Below, piece after piece: positions 1-9,638 of a stretch of 64,000 nucleotides of DNA. Position 1 is the first letter of the stretch. Each line of letters starts with the position of its first letter. This DNA is from Flaveria trinervia (lineage: Eukaryota; Streptophyta; Magnoliopsida; Asterales; Asteraceae). Both the position numbers and the translations under genes were made by a program. The DNA is taken from contig CM046451.1 of assembly GCA_025506515.1 (NCBI GenBank), forward strand, positions 49,331,645 through 49,395,644, written 5' to 3'. Below the pieces are notes generated by a model. That model made no database searches, was not told the origin of the DNA, and saw only the letters and a program-made list of their open reading frames with translations.

Positions 1-1195
1 AGTGGTTGGAACAACTACCTCAGAATCAAGATTATGAACATTTGGTTAGGTATCTGAGGCAGTAGGAGTATAAGGTTCCGAAGAAGCAGAGGCATCAATG
101 TCAGATGCTTGTGGACTTGCAGTAATAGGAACCTGTTCCTCCTGGTTGTTCTGATCAGTCTCCATAGCTTCTTCTCAGAGGAAGAGTCACTAACTTCAAG
201 TTCTCCCCTTGAGTTGTTAGATGAGTGACCTTGTGAACCAGATGATGTTGAATCTAGTGAAGGTGTGTTCAAAGACATCATACATCATCTTTGTGGCCAA
301 CTCTTCTTTAGAAGTGGAGAGTGGTATGTTGAAGGACTTGAAGAATCCATCATAGTTGAAGAAGAACGCGGGTCCTTTTCCAGCAGGTGGTGTGGTGTAT
401 CTCTGAACATCAATATTACACCACACTTCTACTTGACCCGTTGAGTTGTTGTAAACTCTCTTGTTCGGTATGTTATATCGTAGAAAGATACCTTCATCAG
501 CCTTCTCACTGAATTTTCCCTCCTAAGTCTTCTTCAGTAGGGTGCACGGAGCGCCAAACGGCTCGAGATATTCTAGATTGGGTTTACGTCGTTGTAGCAA
601 CTCGTAATACGTCTTTCCATGGCGTTTAACAATCAGAACTCGATTTAGCGTATAACACGCATTTGCAACTATTTCATTCTAGACTTGGATAGGTAGTTTC
701 GAGTTTGCTAGCATTGTCCATGCTGTCTCTATCAAGCTGCGATTCTTCCTTTTAGCAACGCCGTTCATCTGAGGGGTGTAGGCAGAAGTGAACTGATGCA
801 CAATTCCCTTTTCCTTGCAGTAAGCCTCCATCCATTGATTTTTGAACTCAGTTCCGTTGTCTGAGCGCACTTGTTGTACCTTCAGCTTGTAGAGGGACTC
901 TAGAGTATTACTAATTCCTTGAATGACTCAAATTTTCTGATTTGGATTTTAGAAACCTCACCCAAGAGAATCTTGAGTAGTCACCAGTAACTACATAGCA
1001 GTACAATTGCCTGCGATGCTTCTTGTATTGACTGGACCAAACAGATCAATATGAAGAAGTCCAAGAGGAAGTTCGATGGAATGAACTTTCTTTTCCTTAT
1101 GAGACATCTTCAGTTGTTTGCCCTTCTTGCACGCAACAAAGAAATCTGGCTACTACTTCTAAAACTACCTTTTGTTTCTTGTGTCCTCAAGGGAG
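1..1195 (-). pseudogene. pol: Copia A pol remnant (integrase), partial
   Basis: Reading leftward, the segment opens at about 1160 with the CKKGK motif that ends the GAG-pre-integrase domain, then LLHIDLFGP of the integrase core. At about 860-680 it continues with the second catalytic region (RSDNGTEFKNQ) and the third (NGVAKRKNRSLIE), where the usual VERKNR is AKRKNR, so the catalytic Glu appears lost. The integrase C-terminal part follows at 540-220 (EVWCNIDVQRYTTPPAGKG), then a Ser/Glu-rich linker to the window edge. Several stops and frameshifts break it. The reverse transcriptase would lie outside the window. Compared with element B, about 1.3 kb encoding the Gag C-terminus, protease and pre-integrase domain is missing. 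Confidence 0.8.
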
Positions 1196-1329
1196 TTTAG
1201 ATAGTACCTAATGTCATTAGCTGATTAAAGGTTACTACTTTTATTTCCCTAAGCTGTTTGTTCAAAAGGTCTATCTTTTCTTTGTAACTATGCTCATTTT
1301 GTTTTAGAACTCTGTTAGCTTCAGTGCAC

Positions 1330-3030
1330 AGTTCCAAGTCCGTTACTAAGTTATGATCTAAATACCTAGAAAATTTTAAATCAATGCTTTCCCTAAATTT
1401 ATTACAGTCAGAACAAGCATGATTATTGAAAAGTTAGTCAGTAGTACTTACCTGAGAGGGTTCTGATGAATCAGCCACCAATGCAGAGTCTAGTGTTTCT
1501 GGTTCTGGTGATTCTGACATTGTTGTAGTTTTCCCTTCTTTAGACAGGTAAGGACCACTGGTGCAATCTCTTCTATGTTTGACATCGCTAGTTCAACTGC
1601 AATATCTCCTTCGCTAGCAGAATCATCCTCTAGATCCTCCACACTAGCGATATTGGATTCTCCCGGTGAGACAAACCGAAAGCTCTAGTCCTGTCCTTCA
1701 TCATCATGAGTAGTCAATGCTTTAGGATCCTTGCTTGATGAAGTAGGACTGCTAGTGGGTTTATCCTGATGATTGAAGGAAGTGAAAGGATTCCCGTTTC
1801 CAGTCTTCTTTGGCTTCACACACTCTCGTTTGAAGTTCCCTTTTTCACCGCAGTTGAAACAATTCACCTTGGTCTTATCGAATCCAAAGGTAGTGTCCTT
1901 AGTTGCAACCAAGTTCTGTCCGGTTTTCTTGACAAACTTCTTAGCTCGCTGGACAGCACTCGCTAAGGCCCATATTATGTCCATCCGTTCCAGCTCTGTC
2001 TCATCCACCTTCTCATAGCCTCATTAGCCAGATGGCAGTTCCTAATTTTACTATCAATTAGTCCATCATACGAGTGGACTACTGCAGCTAAGAGATCCAT
2101 GTGTTCTTGAGCTACCTCAACTATCACATTACTGAAGTTCTCGGTCTTTAGTTTTGTTGCATTAGCTTTAAGTACAATGTATTGGGTACCGGATGATCCT
2201 GTGTTCTGACCCTGAAGTAGAGGCTTGAGAAAGACCAGACGAGTTTGATACAAAAGCTGTCTGAAGAGGTGCTCCAGATGTTTGGCTTGTGGAGTCGCGT
2301 TGTACAGGGCTGAGTTCTGATAGGAAGACTTTTGTGCTCTATACTTCATTCTCAGCTCTTCCTCTCTCAGTTTGAGAATGAAGTCATTGATATCTAACTT
2401 CTTTAGCATATCATTATGTTTGAGGTTGGACACAAATGAAACCCATTTCTTCGGCAACCCATCTGCAAAGTTAGACACTTTGTCCTCCATTGAAGTCGAT
2501 ACTCCATGAGTGTGCATTTCACTCATCAAGTGGTTGAACTATCGATAACATCATCTAGGCTTTCTTTTCCCATCGACGAGAAGTTGTCAAACTCCTTCTT
2601 TAAAGCCTTAGCCTTTATGGCCTTCAATGATGTGTTCCGTCATACCTTTTCTCCAATGCATTCCATAGTTTCTTTGCTTGCGTATACTCCGAGAATTGAT
2701 GGAAAATACCCTTCGGAATTGACTGTGTAAGCAAAGCATAAACTTTCTTTTCAGCATTGTACTTGACTTTTTGTCCATCAGTCATGCCACCTAGTGTGAG
2801 TTTGACACCATCACTTCGTACTGGCATGCTGTACCCCGTCTCTATAGATTCCCACAGATTGGGATCACTCCATTTAAGTAGATCTCAAAATGTTGCTTCC
2901 ATTGTGGGTATTTATCTAACGTGATTAGCTTTGGGGGTTTATTATGATTCCCCACTTCATTTTCCACTAGCAGTAAGTTTTGGATACGTGAGTCTCTCCC
3001 TGCTGTGAATGCTGAGTATTGATCCTCCAT
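1330..3030 (-). pseudogene. gag: Copia A gag, broken
   Basis: The start at 3030 (MEDQYSAFTAGRDS) matches the start of the B gag. It encodes a UBN2-type copia Gag: the ITLDKYPQWKQHFEIYL segment, then GVKLTLGGM and the AKKLWNAL region (2827-2624), then LPKKWVSFVSNLKHN and LKLREEELRMKYR (2529-1975). A CCHC knuckle follows at 1861-1820 (CFNCGEKGNFKREC), in which the usual His is Asn. Downstream is an acidic Ser/Glu-rich stretch and a coiled-coil remnant down to about 1210. At least three frameshifts interrupt the frame. A donor-like CAG/GTAAGT lies at 1452/1451. Confidence 0.82.
1447..1456 (-). other. Putative 5' splice site in copia A gag
   Basis: On the minus strand the sequence reads CTCAG then GTAAGTACT, a near-perfect plant donor, with the exon ending at 1452 and GT starting at 1451. 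It falls between codons Gln and Val of the Gag frame (phase 0), just before the conserved Cys-Ser-x-x-Cys segment. The same site is present in B (6853), C (11159), E (42551) and H (63121). The matching acceptor has been lost with A's deletion. Confidence 0.45.
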
Positions 3031-3488
3031 TACTATAAACTTTAACTTTAAAATAAATTGTTTTATATGTGCGAATGAAGGTGTGCAATTGGGATATTCA
3101 GGCGATTGAACTATGACTGAACTAAAGCGGATGGCTCAGTCGGGCGAATGAACTAATATGGTTGAACAATGCAAATAGACTTCTCAGCCGTATGAATGGG
3201 AGTACGAATGTGTCCAATCGTGCGTATGGGGGATGCATATGACCTCAGTCGTGCGATTGAGTCAATCGTGCGACTGAATCTGCTGGATTTCGAAAATTCA
3301 TAGGTTTAAGGTGTTTGGACGCAAAAACACCAATTTCTTGCTAACCCTAATTGCCGTATGCCGGAAAAACTAAACTTTACAATCAGGAGATGTCTAAAAC
3401 CTGATTTGACACAAAAGATTGTGTTTTTGAGTGTAAAAACACAATTTTATATCAAAATGATTGAATCACACGTAAATCTAGAGCCAAA
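3031..3488 (-). other. Copia A untranslated leader with palindromic micro-repeats
   Basis: This is the stretch between PBS and gag start. It carries several degenerate copies of the family motif TCAGTCGCACGACTGA and its variants, dense around 3100-3280. Its inner part contains the same GTGTTTTTG-type AT-rich sequence that follows the PBS in B. No gene is visible. Confidence 0.7.
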
Positions 3489-3500
3489 GCTCTGATACCA
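3489..3500 (-). other. Primer binding site of copia A (tRNA-iMet)
   Basis: The minus strand reads TGGTATCAGAGC, which is complementary to the 3' end of plant initiator tRNA-Met. It begins two bases after the LTR end, as is usual for copia elements. Confidence 0.93.
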
Positions 3501-3502
3501 CT

Positions 3503-4253
3503 TGTTAGGATCGTGTACTGGACGAATGCTAACAGATTTACGTGTGTACCGAATCAAATAGTGCGGAATCCTATTTGATTGGCGATCCAATCAGTGAGAA
3601 CGCACGTAGAATCAACTAAATATTGAATCTAAACGTTAAGAATGATTAGCTATCGATCTACTACTATCTATGAAGTAGGAACAGGTTTCTAGAGGTCTCT
3701 GGACGGCTAGGGTATGTGTAGGTATCGAAATAATCAAAGTGTCTCTCTTTTCCATGATTTAAGTGGTATTTATAGCTTAGGGTTTCGCAATCATGCGACT
3801 GAACCGTTAGCATGGTTCACTTGTGCAATTGAGTCATGCGATTGAGTCATGTGATTGATTCATTCGCACGACTGAGTGTTTAGTCGTGCGACTGAGTCAA
3901 TCTCATGTTACAATAATGCAACTGATCCAGTCTCCTGGTTCATTCGTATGACTGGTTCATTAGCATGAAGTTGTTCATGCGTATGATCCATTAGCATGGG
4001 CCAATCGAATGAGAACTTCATATGATTAAGTTTGAATATCTTTCACAATCATTATTTGACTTAGATCTATTCAAAAACCACAAACCTATATAGTTAGTTC
4101 AATAAGCGTTATTACATACCAAACAATGAAATATTCAACATTATAAGCACAACCACACATTGTATTTCATTAAGTACCCGTTTAATTGCATATGAGTAAG
4201 AAAATAAAGACATTTTACATTAAGTTCAGAAACTAGGAACACATGTATCTACA
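3503..4253 (-). repeat. 5' LTR of copia A
   Basis: The LTR is about 751 bp, bounded by TG and CA (plus strand TGTTAGGATC at 3503 and ATGTATCTACA ending at 4253). The outer 110 bp (about 4140-4253) are the reverse complement of the start of B's 3' LTR at 29100-29207, which fixes the boundary. It holds a TATA box (3767-3775 on the minus strand) and many copies of the TCAGTCGCACGACTGA-type palindrome upstream of it. Confidence 0.88.
3767..3775 (-). promoter_or_regulatory. TATA box of copia A LTR
   Basis: The minus strand reads CTATAAATA about 265 bp before the LTR 3' end. This is the same relative position as CTTATAAATA in B. It would drive transcription leftward, away from B's promoter. Confidence 0.65.
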
Positions 4254-4737
4254 TACCATAAGCATGAATACATCATGCTAATGGACCAGTCGCACGACTG
4301 AACAGGAAACTAGATCAGTCGCACGATTGAGACATAAGATTGACTCGGTCGCCTGACTGAACCTTCAGTCATGCGTATGGGTCAATGGCATGATTTAGTC
4401 GCATGACTGAACCATGCTAATGGTTCAGTCGTACGATTGGAAACCCATAACTTATAAATACTACTTTATTCGTGGAAAAACAGAATAGCTGAAGAAGAAT
4501 TCAAAACACTTGATACTTTTACGAACCCTAGCCGTCTAGAACGTCCAAGGAAGCCTGTCCAACATAATAGATCAATCCTGATCGAAACTCTACTCGTTCA
4601 TAATGTTCAGTTTCAATCTTATATCGATTGGGTAATTGTTCTCACTAATTGGATCGCCAGTCAAATAGGATTCCGCACTATTTGATTCGTTATAAACGTA
4701 GAATCTGTTAGTATTTCGTACGTACACGGTCTTGACA
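4254..4737 (+). repeat. 5' LTR of copia B (3' portion)
   Basis: This lacks roughly the first 270 bp relative to A's LTR: its first bases align with the interior of A's LTR (near 3975). It ends CTTGACA at 4737. It contains five or more copies of the CAGTCGCACGATTGA-type palindrome and a TATA box at 4451. Truncation exactly at A's terminal CA is what an insertion of A would produce. Confidence 0.82.
4451..4460 (+). promoter_or_regulatory. TATA box of copia B LTR
   Basis: CTTATAAATA lies 278 bp upstream of the LTR end, directly after a cluster of palindromic motifs. It points rightward, so A and B have divergent promoters about 680 bp apart. Confidence 0.65.
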
Positions 4738-4739
4738 AG

Positions 4740-4751
4740 TGGTATCAGTGC
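4740..4751 (+). other. Primer binding site of copia B
   Basis: TGGTATCAGTGC follows the LTR end by two bases. It matches the initiator tRNA-Met PBS except for one base (T for A at position 10). Confidence 0.88.
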
Positions 4752-5019
4752 TTTGGCTCTTGATTTTGCATTTGTTTCAATTAGAATTGTGTCAAACTTC
4801 ATGTTTTGACTCAAAAGAGTCATCTCTTTTGGTCATTAAAGTTGAATTGTACAGACATTAAAGTTGAAGTTTTTTGTCATACGGCAGATTAGGGTTTCTG
4901 CGTAAATAATAATTCGTGTCAAAGTACAAAATTCGAAAATTTTCAAACACAATAGCCTTCAGTCGCACGAATAGCTCATTCGTACGATTGAGTCATCCGC
5001 AGTGTTCATTCGCTCGACT

Positions 5020-5237
5020 AAATCATCCGCATTTGTCCAATCGCACGGTTGACTCATCCGCATTTGTCCAATCACACGATTGACTCATCCGCATTTGTCC
5101 AATAGCACGATTGACTCATCCGCATTTGTCCAATCGCACGATTGACTCATCCGCATTTGTCCAATCACACGATTGACTCATCCGCATTTGTCCAATCACA
5201 CGATTGACTCATCCACATTTGTCCATTCGCACGAGTG
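5020..5237 (+). repeat. 31-bp tandem array in copia B leader (about 7 copies)
   Basis: Seven near-identical 31-bp units run head to tail. Each contains CATCCGCATTTGTCCAAT followed by CGCACGATTG or a one-base variant; units end at 5051, 5082, 5113, 5144, 5175, 5206 and 5237. The array lies between PBS and the gag start at 5272. The unit contains half of the family palindrome. The corresponding leader of A lacks the array, so it expanded in B after the two copies diverged. Confidence 0.93.
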
Positions 5238-5271
5238 AACCAGTCTTGTTTTAAAGTCAAAGTTTATAGAA

Positions 5272-8061
5272 ATGGAAGATCAATTCACTGCCTTTACTGC
5301 CGGAAGGGACTCTTGCATCTAGAACCTTCTGCTTCTAGAAAATGAAATTGGGAATCCTGATAAACCACCAAAACTTATAACGTTAGATGATTATCTACGA
5401 TGAAAGCAGAGGTTTGAGATCTATCTAAATAAAGTTGTCCCAATCTTTGGGCATCCATTAAGACAGGCTACACGATGCCAATCGGTACTGATGGAGTTAA
5501 GCTGACTCTTGGAGGAATGAATGACATCCAGAAGGTTAAGTACAATGCAAAAAATAAAGTGTATGGCCAGTTGACTCAGTCGATACCAAAAGACACCTTT
5601 CATCAGTTCTCTGAGAACAAGAAAGCAAAAAAGTTATGGGAAGCATTGGATAAAATATTTGATGGGAATGCAACGTTTAAGGCTCTTAAGGCTAAGGCTC
5701 TCAAAAAGGAGTTTGATAACTTCTCTTCGATAGGGAAGGAGAGCTTGGATGACATTATTGACAGTATCAACATCTGATGAGTGAACTGCACACTCATGGG
5801 TAACAACATCAATGGAAGATTAAGTGTCAAGTTTTACAGACGGTTTGCTGGATAAATGGGATTCGTTTGTCTAATCTGAGACAGAATGAAATTCTAGCAA
5901 AGTTAGACATAAATGACTTCATCTTGAAATTAAGAGAAGAGGAACTGAGAATGAAGTACAAGTCACATAAAGGATCCTACAATCAGAATCCTTCTCTACA
6001 CAACTCATTCTCCACTCCAACCAGTTCAGGAGCACCACTACAAATAGCATTTGTGTCTAGTTCCGCGGCTCCCTCACAATCCACTTCTTCAAGACCAGAA
6101 ATGTCTGGGTCATCATCGACTCAAGACATAGTGCCTGAAGCCAATACTACAAAGTTGAAGACCGAGAATCTCGGTAATATAACAGTGGAGGTTGCAAAGG
6201 AGCATATGGATCTTCTAGCAGCAGTGGTTCAATAGTATGATGGTCTAGTTGCTGGGAAGATCGAAAATTGTCATCTTGCAGATGAAGACTACAAGCAGGT
6301 TGATGAGAATGAGCTAGAAGGATGGATATCATGTCGGCTCTTGCAAGTGCAATTAGACGAGCCAAAACGTTCGTTAAGAAAACGGGACAAAATTTAGTTG
6401 TCACTAAATACACCACCTTTGGTTTTGATAGAATCAAAGTTAGTTGCTTTAATTAGGGTGAAAAGGGCATTTTAAATGGTAATGTGTATAGCCCAAGAAG
6501 ACTGGAATGGAAATCCATTTTCCACCTTCAACCGTCAAGATAAACCCATAAGTGGAGCTACCTCTTCAAGCAAAGAGACAAAGGCCTTGACCGCTCAAGG
6601 TGATGAAGGGCAAGACTAGACCTTCCGATTTGTGTCTCTGGGTGAATCAAACATTGCCTGTGTTGAGGGACCGGATGATGGTTCTGCGAGTGAAGGTGAG
6701 ATCACAGTTGATCAGTAATGTCCGATACTGAAGAAACTATGAACGTGGTACATCACTTAGTTGAGGAAGAGCTGAGAGCAACAAGTTCAGAATCTCCTAC
6801 AACTGAAGAGTCTAACTATGCATTGGTGGCTGATTCAACCGATTCCTCAGAGGTAAGTACTAAAGACCAACTGTTTGAAAAACACACTTGTAATGAATGT
6901 GAAAAATTTAGAGAAAGCATTGATTTGAAATTTTCTGGGTTATTAGACCACAATGATAACTTAGTAATTGATTTACATCTGTGCACTGAATAATATAAAG
7001 TTTTATTTAAATTCTTTGGAAGAACTTTTGGGTAAACAACTAAGGGAAACCAAGGTTATTGCTTTCAATCAAGCGAATAATATAAAGTTTTATTTAAATT
7101 CTTTGGAAGAAACATAGAAAGAAAAAGCAGTTTAAGAAGTCGAAATTAATTCTTTAAAACAAAAATAGCATAGTTGGACCAGTTCTTCTTACATAGTTCA
7201 ACACTTAGTGAAAGAATGAAATAATGTAGAAGGGTTGGATTACAAAGTAGTTCTACCACCACATGAGATCCTTTTAAATACAAAATGTAGACCGGTAAAT
7301 AACAAGCCAGTAAAGGATCATGTGGTGTCCACTCCTTTGGTTAGTGATCCTGATTCCACGGGTAAACTGGTGAACTCTATCACTAAATAGAAGGAGTCTA
7401 TTATGGAATCAAAATGAATGATGCCTAGTGTTAATTTGGATGATAAAATTGAAAAAGTTAAGGTAAAGTCAGGTTCACACATGTCTTCTTTTGAATCCAA
7501 AATGACTAAACCAGTTAACCAAACCCGTGTTGCACGTCAAAGTCCAAATAAACTAAAGGCTAAAGATGTTAAAAATGTTCAAACAACTAATTTTGTTAAA
7601 GAAGTAGAAACATCTAACGAATAGTGACTAACCCAACCAGACTCATGTTGCACTTGTATCAGACTCAACCCCATATAAACAGTTTTCTCAACATGTGGAA
7701 TGAAGATCTTGCTACACTTGTGGAAAAAGAGGACATATTTCTTTTAGTTGTCCTTTTTATCAGACTCCTAGAAAGAAAATTGAACTTTATGATACAAAAC
7801 AAAGTTCTTTTAAAAGGACTTCTATTACTCCTCCTAAGAGAACTAATGAACCTAAAGTCCAAACTCTAAACCAATCGTCTATTTATCACAACAGTCCTTA
7901 CACAAAACTGGCTTATGGAAAGTAAAGTCAAATAAGTTGTGTGATAATGAGAATAATAAGAAGAACCATGTGCCCTCATCCTCAAGTGGACAATGGGTTG
8001 AATTTATGATGTGTGATTCCTCTGGGTCACCCAAGCCAATAAGTCTTGGTCCCAAACCTAA
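5272..8061 (+). pseudogene. gag: Copia B gag, broken
   Basis: The frame starts at 5272 (MEDQFTAFTAGRDS) and breaks within 60 bp. Recognisable blocks are GVKLTLGGMNDIQKVKYN (5475-5777), LREEELRMKYKSHKG (5867-6235), a first CCHC knuckle near 6445-6486 with its second Cys changed to a stop, an acidic segment (6718-6993) with a donor-like site at 6853, a degraded coiled coil, and an intact second knuckle at 7710-7751 (CYTCGKRGHISFSC). The Gag end is a short KSWSQT segment followed by TAA at 8059-8061. The corresponding ends in C and E are WVSKLTNCL-stop and WVSKCN-stop. A 37-bp duplication sits at 6988-7111. Confidence 0.82.
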
Positions 8062-8087
8062 ACTGATCATTTCCTTGGAATGTGCAG
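6853..8087 (+). other. Predicted intron across the copia B gag-pol junction
   Basis: The donor is CAGAG/GTAAGTACT (GT at 6853), between codons Glu and Val of the Gag frame. The acceptor region is CTGATCATTTCC...TGTGCAG/GG (AG at 8086-8087), with a consensus branch point CTGAT 20-24 nt upstream. Both ends are phase 0. The downstream exon is open into the protease WFVDSG at 8118. Length is 1235 nt. Removal would delete the Gag C-terminus, the second knuckle and the Gag stop. Splicing itself is inferred; the same two sites occur in elements C and E. Confidence 0.45.
6988..7111 (+). repeat. 37-bp direct duplication in copia B gag
   Basis: Two identical 37-bp copies (6988-7024 and 7075-7111) containing ATATAAAGTTTTATTT are separated by 50 bp. 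It looks like a local slippage duplication after insertion, because A has a single copy of the region. Confidence 0.85.
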
Positions 8088-8638
8088 GGTGTCCGCTACA
8101 ATGCTATCACAAATACCTGGTTTGTTGATAGTGGGGCGTCAAGGCACATGACCGGAACTTGTCTCTCCTCTTCAATGTCAAAACAAGTTAAACGATGACA
8201 TGTATCATTTACTGGGAATAAAAGAGGATATATCACTGCTTAGGGTGAAGTAGGAAACCAGAATGTCAAGTTTGATAAGGTCAACTATCATTTGTTGGGA
8301 ATAAAAGAGGATATATCACTTTAGAGTTGTTTTTAACAACAAGAAGCGCTACATGTTGAAGAAGGACTATGTGATTGAGGAGGATAAGCTTCACATGTCA
8401 ACTTCAAGATACAACAACTTATATGTCTTGGATCTATCAAAAACATCCACAACTGATCACACAGTTCAATGCTTCTTGTCATAGGCAACAAAGATGGACT
8501 CAATCTCCTGGCATAGGAGAATCGGACACATCAATCCTAGAAAGATGAATCACTTGATTCAGAATGATCTAGTGAATGGTGTAAATATTAAGAACTTTCA
8601 GCTTCCAGACTTCTACATAGCATGCAAGAAAGGGAAAC
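8088..8638 (+). pseudogene. pol: Copia B pol, first part (protease, GAG-pre-integrase)
   Basis: The aspartic protease motif is at 8118-8156 (WFVDSGASRHMTG; catalytic Asp at 8127). A degraded flap region follows, then the pre-integrase zinc-binding domain at about 8500-8638 (SWHRRIGHINPRKMN ... ACKKGK). Frameshifts break the part after the protease. Translation stops at 8638, where element C begins, and resumes at 20953 with the KxKxSHKEKK segment that A shows uninterrupted at about 1110-1150. Confidence 0.85.
8634..8638 (+). repeat. Target site duplication (left) of element C
   Basis: GAAAC lies immediately before the TGTTGG start of C's 5' LTR. The identical GAAAC is at 20948-20952. Confidence 0.95.
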
Positions 8639-9410
8639 TGTTGGACCAAAAGAACCAATGAGCCTGATCAGAAAAACCTCTAAGTCCCACAGACATCACA
8701 ACAACTGCTAAAAACTTGATCAGCTGTTTGATAAAGTCTGAAGATCAACAGCTGAAGACTAAAGTACTGAAGACTTCAACAGCTGAAGACTAAGTACTGA
8801 AGACTTCAACAGCTCAAGACCAAAGTCTGAAGATCAACAGCTGAAGTACAAAGACTGAAGACATTAGCTGATGACAACAGCTAAAGTTCAAGTACAACTA
8901 CTGAAACCTTCAGAGTTTGTTACAACAGCTGAAGAAGCATTCTTCAGTTGTTGTGATGGTTTCCTTTCAGTAGTTTTCTTTTTGTTTCAGTATTTGTAAA
9001 ATGACTGAAGAGCATGTTCTTCAGTCGTTGTAGTTTCAGTAGTTTCTTTTCAGTAGTTGTAGTGATAGTTAACACTTAGCCTTTTTGTAAGAAGATGTCA
9101 GCTGTTTGACATCTTCAGTAGTTATGTTAACTATTAGTAGTTTTGAATAAAATCTGTTAGATGTCACTATCAAGTGACATTAGCAGACGTCACATCTCCT
9201 ATATAAGAGTGTTGACCTAATTGTATGTGTGACATTCTGTTACCACGAAAGCGAATATTGAATGAAATATATTTTGCAGAATTCTTTCTGTCTATAACCG
9301 TTTGTTCTTACCTTGAATATCTTTTGTGTTCTTGTGAATTGGCTAATTCATTGTTTGTTCTCCGCTGCTGTACTCTCAAATCAATCAAACGTAGATCACT
9401 GATCTTAACA
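8639..9410 (+). repeat. 5' LTR of copia C
   Basis: It runs from TGTTGGACC to CTTAACA, 772 bp. It contains about two copies of a 31-bp unit (8755-8820) where the 3' LTR has about five, hairpins such as CTGAAGAA/TTCTTCAG, AAGATGTCA/TGACATCTT and ATGTCACT/AGTGACAT, an ACGT element and a TATA box. Confidence 0.95.
9185..9207 (+). promoter_or_regulatory. Core promoter of copia C LTR
   Basis: A TATA box CTATATAAG (9199-9207) follows an ACGT core (GACGTCAC) typical of bZIP sites and lies just downstream of the ATGTCACT/AGTGACAT inverted repeat. The arrangement is identical in the 3' LTR near 20720-20745. Promoter activity is inferred. Confidence 0.65.
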
Positions 9411-9412
9411 AA

Positions 9413-9424
9413 TGGTATCAGAGC
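9413..9424 (+). other. Primer binding site of copia C (tRNA-iMet)
   Basis: TGGTATCAGAGC, a perfect initiator tRNA-Met match, begins two bases after the LTR. Confidence 0.95.
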
Positions 9425-9638
9425 TTGTTAATCATTGATCGATCTAACAGTTGATCATTGAAACTGCTATTTGATATCTATATTTGATTGAATTAGCTTA
9501 TTTGCAAGAACTGGTTATAGATTATTGATTTTCTGCCGCTTTCGTTTATTAATTTTGAGATCTCTCTTGGTTCAATTTAGTTTGTTGTGTTTTTGTTCTA
9601 AATCTGTTATAGCTTAATTGTTTCTGGTTGAATCTGAG

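Larger units (their letters stand above)
1..4253 (-). mobile_element. Copia element A (Sirevirus-like), partial, minus strand
   Basis: This is a degraded Ty1/copia retrotransposon read on the minus strand. From right to left it shows the 5' LTR (3503-4253), the PBS (3489-3500), a leader, gag (from 3030) and part of pol, which is cut off by the left edge. It belongs to the same family as element B: gag and integrase translations align throughout and the LTRs match. Its right boundary at 4253 falls in the middle of B's LTR sequence, so A probably inserted into B's 5' LTR. A deletion near 1150-1200 has removed the protease and the start of the integrase region. Its 3' LTR would lie beyond the left edge. 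Confidence 0.85.

Noticed and set aside
5020..5237. Regular 31-bp repeats resembling a CRISPR array
   Set aside because: The units are directly adjacent with no unique spacers, and they lie in a plant retrotransposon leader. It is a plain tandem repeat.
8050..8120. Programmed -1 frameshift as the gag-pol mechanism in B
   Set aside because: Pol's frame has a TGA at 8064-8066, downstream of the Gag stop at 8059-8061, so the two open frames do not overlap in this copy.
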